NCBI GenBank assembly: GCA_037576215.1
Contig: JBANDB010000011.1
Coordinates: 2,356,001 to 2,420,000 of the forward strand
Direction of reading: 5' to 3'
Source: Armillaria gallica
Taxonomy: Eukaryota; Basidiomycota; Agaricomycetes; Agaricales; Physalacriaceae
Length of the DNA: 64,000 bases
Positions 60,689-64,000 of this stretch are shown here, in pieces. A model generated the notes under the pieces. It searched no databases, was not told the DNA's origin, and worked only from the letters and a program-made list of their open reading frames with translations. A program made the position numbers and the translations under genes. Within the stretch, counting starts at the first letter, position 1, and every line of letters begins with the position of its first letter.

Positions 60689-60802
60689 GGGATACGTATT
60701 CTATACGGATTGCTAGCTATGGATGATTCATGGACAACTATTTATGACAATTATTTATGCATCCGGACGGCTACACATGTGTAGTACGGGGAACTTATCA
60801 AA

Positions 60803-60905
60803 TGACGTTCCTTACGGATCTCGTATATACCACAATCTTACTGCGTGATTGACCTATTTTTCCAGATAAATATCCAGTTCATCAATCAGATGGTACAGGC
60901 GCAGA
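60803..60905. repeat. Remnant of the duplicated phosphodiesterase 3' flank
   Basis: Similar to 57363-57480, sharing tracts such as CCTTACGG, CGTATATACC and AATCTTACT in the same order. This is the only trace of a second phosphodiesterase copy. Confidence 0.6.
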
Positions 60906-61340
60906 ATGGCAGCAAGAATTCTTCAACCGCTTACCCATATTTCAGCAGGGAACCCTCACACAAACAGGCGAGGGACTGTCATGGTCCATGCCTGTACACT
61001 AATAAAAGCGCAGGGTTATATATGTAGTGCTGAAACCCGGGGAAGAGAACGATTCCTTGCCTGAGCTCGACAACCGAAGGCCCCGACGTTGTTGACTGTA
61101 CTGCGAGCGACACTCCTTACTCTCTCGTACTAGTAGACAGACGACCTATTGACCATCTGAGGGAGGGACGGTCTGTAGTATGTGGCGCGACACTTGATAT
61201 TCTAACACTCAGCTCTACCACTTAGCGACAAGAATTCATCCACTTTCTGTGACGCTGATTATCCGCGGCATCTCAAGACACGGGCAGTGATCGATACTTA
61301 TTCTCCTAGACACACCGTTTGCACACCGTGGTTTTAAGTT

Positions 61341-61621
61341 ACTGCCGCCAAGCACCGCCACCATATCCGGCGGATGATCTCGGCACTGCAGTGCTCGATC
61401 TGCGTCCGCTCAACCACTTATCGGAGACGTATTGTCATCACGTATTCGAAAAATTGCTCCCGTGACAGCCATGCATTGACTCTGGCGCATACGGAGCGTT
61501 GTCAAGCGAGCTCAGCCAACTTCCAAGGACACATCGGGGGTTTCAAACTAGAATGCAAAGCTCACGATCAAGATCGTATCAGTTACAGGTCTAAAATAAT
61601 ACCAACTTCAAGGTTAACGAA
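61341..61621. repeat. Direct repeat, right copy
   Basis: Right partner of 58351-58645. It ends close to the left limit of the retroelement. Confidence 0.85.
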
Positions 61622-62111
61622 GCGCAGCCTGCGTAACTCAGAGGTTTAAATGCTTCGGGAATTTTATTTACACAAGTCTAATTGGTACGAGATCTCTTTT
61701 TTCGGATCTTCCTCCTTTCCTCACGCCTCCTCGCAGGCGTCGGCCGCTCCGTTGCGCGTAATGTCCCATATTCAGCATATGCGGTCTCAGCCTCCCCACG
61801 GGAGCCTCCCCCCGGGAGTCTCAGCCGTCTCACCAGTGAGTACGCACCACAGTTCTTGGGTACACGGGGTCTAACGGGCTTGTAGCTTTCCTCCCCGTGT
61901 CTATCTTTCATTGGACTATATGTACCTTGGTGGTCTCAGCATGAACGCTTGTCGCTCTCGCTGAACCACCAGGTACGCTCCTTTCTGTTTTATATTTCTC
62001 TTTCATTGGTAGCTTACTTTTGCTCTCGTTGCACCGACAGAGCACAGTGTTTTCGCGCTTTCTAATAAACGAGTTTATTCCATCGTCTATAAGACTCAAC
62101 TGAACCTAACT

Positions 62112-63458
62112 ATGTCCTCTGGTCCTGATGCCTCCAATCAATCAATTCAAAACTCGTCAATCTCTGGCAACTCGACTCAGCCAACAGCCACTGCAGGGAG
62201 TGGTAGACGCTCCCATAGCCCTGACGGATCGCCTGCTCCACCGGATGCTCCCCAGGCCCAAGTCACGATCCAATGCGACGCTATTGTCGAGACTTACCGA
62301 ACGGGCATCAATCCTTCGAAGCTGGACATCCTCACCCAGATCATTCGAGTACTCACCGAGTTCTTCAACGCCCGACCTGGACATGATGCCGATTTTGACA
62401 ACGCCCTTCGAGTCTACGTCGAGATGCTCGATAATTACGAGAATGAACAGCGTATCCTCCACCGAGAAGGAGAAAATCAAGTGCGTGCAAGAGTTAGGAA
62501 TGCAACGGAAGAGGGTAGACCCAGACGACCCCGAGCTGCTGATTTCCACGAAGAAGAGGCCGCTGGAGGAGTTGGAGAAGGAGACGAGTCCGAGCATGAA
62601 GAAGGTTCGGATGATGGAGAAGACGACGGAGCAGACAATGAAGATGAATCAAGGCCTGCAAAACGACCGCGTATTGATGAGTCACAGTTCCCGTGGCAGC
62701 CTATCAGAGAGATTGGTCGAGCCCTCCTCCATCCGGATTTGCGACGCACCCTCGAGCTTGTCGAGAATTACACACTCGACCTCAAAGCTGCCAGACGCAG
62801 TCTCACCAATTCTCCCGAGTGTCCCGAGTTCCCAGAGGAGCAATGGCTTGCCCTTCTGTCAGGAAAAGCAGTCAATCTCGATGCCATCTTCGCCGCCGAC
62901 CATTCGACCTCAATTAATGAAGTACAGACTCACGAAATATCTGAGGGGATTGCTATCCGCCTCTCAGAGAACCTGTCCAACCCCACCGAGGCGAAAAGAG
63001 TCATTAAGAACGCGGATGAGTGGACTACTACCTGGCACACGTACAGCCAAGCCGTCCTCGTTGCTTTCCCGCATCGGTATCGCGAACTTGCCCTCTACCA
63101 ACAGTATGTGTCTTCACTCTTCCGGACGACTGCCATCCCCCTCCACTGCCGCGTCTTCATCCTCGACCGAGCAATCAGAAACAGAGTGGGAAGATGCCGC
63201 AACATCCTCCTCTCGGAAACCGAGAAATTTCGAGACCTTGAACGGTCGCATATCTCGCCTGTCGGTATGGCATACCAAGAATTCGAAGAAGGTCGATCCG
63301 ACTCCAAGTTCAAACGAAAAAATGGAGATCGTTCCCGGAGTCTCGATGCTTGCAGACGATGGAACGCGGGGGTGTGCCCATCCTCAGATGGGAAGTGTCG
63401 ATACAGGCACGTTTGCTCAAAGTGCAAGGGAGGACACCCAGTCTCCGCTTGCACTTGA
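62112..63458 (+). CDS. Gag-like ORF of the retroelement
   Basis: 448 residues, no introns, starting MSSGPDASNQSIQNSS. A Ser/Pro-rich head and a helical domain (IDPSKLDILTQ-like stretch, VEMLDNYENEQRILHR) precede a very acidic segment (residues about 150-185). Then comes a conserved-looking domain with YSQAVLVAFPHRYREL. The C-terminus is a Cys/His array: CRRWNAGVC, then KCRYRHVCSKC and GGHPVSAC, as in nucleic-acid-binding ends of fungal retroelement gag-like proteins. The strongly purine-rich sequence after its stop lies in the overlapping pol frame. Confidence 0.75.
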   Translation: MSSGPDASNQSIQNSSISGNSTQPTATAGSGRRSHSPDGSPAPPDAPQAQVTIQCDAIVETYRTGINPSKLDILTQIIRVLTEFFNARPGHDADFDNALRVYVEMLDNYENEQRILHREGENQVRARVRNATEEGRPRRPRAADFHEEEAAGGVGEGDESEHEEGSDDGEDDGADNEDESRPAKRPRIDESQFPWQPIREIGRALLHPDLRRTLELVENYTLDLKAARRSLTNSPECPEFPEEQWLALLSGKAVNLDAIFAADHSTSINEVQTHEISEGIAIRLSENLSNPTEAKRVIKNADEWTTTWHTYSQAVLVAFPHRYRELALYQQYVSSLFRTTAIPLHCRVFILDRAIRNRVGRCRNILLSETEKFRDLERSHISPVGMAYQEFEEGRSDSKFKRKNGDRSRSLDACRRWNAGVCPSSDGKCRYRHVCSKCKGGHPVSACT

Positions 63459-64000
63459 AGAGTCTGAGAGTAGAGGGGAGGGGTTAGAAGGGAGGGGTAG
63501 GTTCGAGAGGGAGAGTAAAGGAGGAGACTGGGAAGAGGGAGACATGGGGTTCGCACCCAAGTACAAACGAGGGTTTGTTTTTTCGGCGGCGGATACCGGG
63601 AGGAGTCGGGCCGCTGGTTGCATGGAATTCGAATTACCGGTGCCTCGGCCTCCGGAGAAGGAATCTGAGAACGTGGAGGCAGTTAGAACGATCGAAGATC
63701 ATCCTCACCTGTTCAAAATCACAACACCAATTAAAGTCGACGTCCTCCAAGATTGCCTCGCCACTCATCCAAATCAAGAATTCGTCAGCTCAGTCATCAC
63801 CGCGCTCAAGGAAGGATTCTGGCCCTGGGCTGATACGCACCATGACACAGATTTTCCCACTACTTGGGACAATTCTAGGATGAGTCCGCGGTCAAGTATG
63901 GAACGAGACTTCATAGCCAAGTACAGAGACGAAGAAATCGCTGCAGGACATTTCTCCAAGCCTTTTGGATCCGAATTACTACCCGGAATGTACAGCACCC
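63421..64000 (+). CDS. Pol/reverse-transcriptase ORF start, partial
   Basis: Open in the +1 frame relative to gag from before the gag stop to the window end. An ATG at 63544 (MGFAPKYKRGF) is one possible start. Motifs TPIKVDVLQDCLATHPNQEF, ALKEGFWPWAD, RDEEIAAGHFSKPFG and ELLPGMYS are those that precede the RT fingers in DIRS-like elements of mushrooms. The catalytic core lies beyond the window. Confidence 0.65.

Larger units (their letters stand above)
61640..64000 (+). mobile_element. Retroelement, left part (DIRS/Ngaro-like, cut by the window edge)
   Basis: A leader of about 470 bp, a gag-like ORF (62112-63458) and the start of an overlapping reverse-transcriptase ORF. The exact left end is unclear; it begins soon after the direct repeat that ends at 61621. 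No LTR could be shown because the right side is missing. The zinc-knuckle style and RT leader resemble tyrosine-recombinase elements of Agaricomycetes, but a gypsy-type element is not excluded. Confidence 0.65.

Overview
The window is nuclear DNA of a filamentous basidiomycete, most likely an Agaricomycete (mushroom-forming class). The evidence is genes broken by many 45-60 nt introns, a Mig1/CreA-type repressor, expanded F-box families, a mushroom-type hypothetical family (23130-24007) and a reverse-transcribing element of the kind common in Agaricomycetes. No species is claimed. All CDS spans below run from start to stop codon and include introns.

Layout. 1-9.3 kb: carbon-catabolite repressor CreA (-), an SDR oxidoreductase (-), a family-X DNA polymerase with altered catalytic aspartates (-), and SFH1/SNF5 (+), which shares a 70 bp promoter with the polymerase. 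9.7-19.2 kb: a coiled-coil protein built from 13 consecutive symmetric phase-1 exons, a second SDR flanked by copies of a 60 bp hairpin repeat, and the large subunit of ribonucleotide reductase behind a cluster of ACGCGT boxes. 19.6-25.5 kb: an accessory zone with two F-box-type genes, a frameshifted lineage-specific gene and a decayed duplicate of the first F-box gene. 25.9-33 kb: an alpha-arrestin-like gene with a frameshift, a small protein encoded partly by 11-15 nt microexons, and a GH27 alpha-galactosidase. 33-38.5 kb: SSR4 (SWI/SNF-RSC), a WD40 DCAF-like protein and the queuosine-salvage hydrolase. 41-49.4 kb: a glucoamylase with two frameshifts, a fasciclin protein, a second alpha-arrestin, a PY-motif membrane protein and dynactin p62. 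50-61.6 kb: three pepsin-like aspartic proteases and an ectonucleotide pyrophosphatase/phosphodiesterase, arranged as a duplicated and partly deleted unit. 61.6-64 kb: the left part of a retroelement cut by the window edge.

How the parts relate. Housekeeping genes (RNR1, SFH1, SSR4, p62, Qng1, CreA) read cleanly. Single-base lesions concentrate in secreted hydrolases and accessory genes (GH27, GH15, two of three aspartic proteases, one arrestin, one lineage-specific gene). This could be true gene decay or assembly error, and read-level data would separate the two. Two chromatin-remodelling subunits (SFH1, SSR4) and two DNA-synthesis genes (RNR1, Pol X) occur here, and ACGCGT boxes mark the latter two promoters, which suggests G1/S control. 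Exon models were built by eye from GT/AG signals and protein continuity; outer boundaries are firmer than some internal exons.
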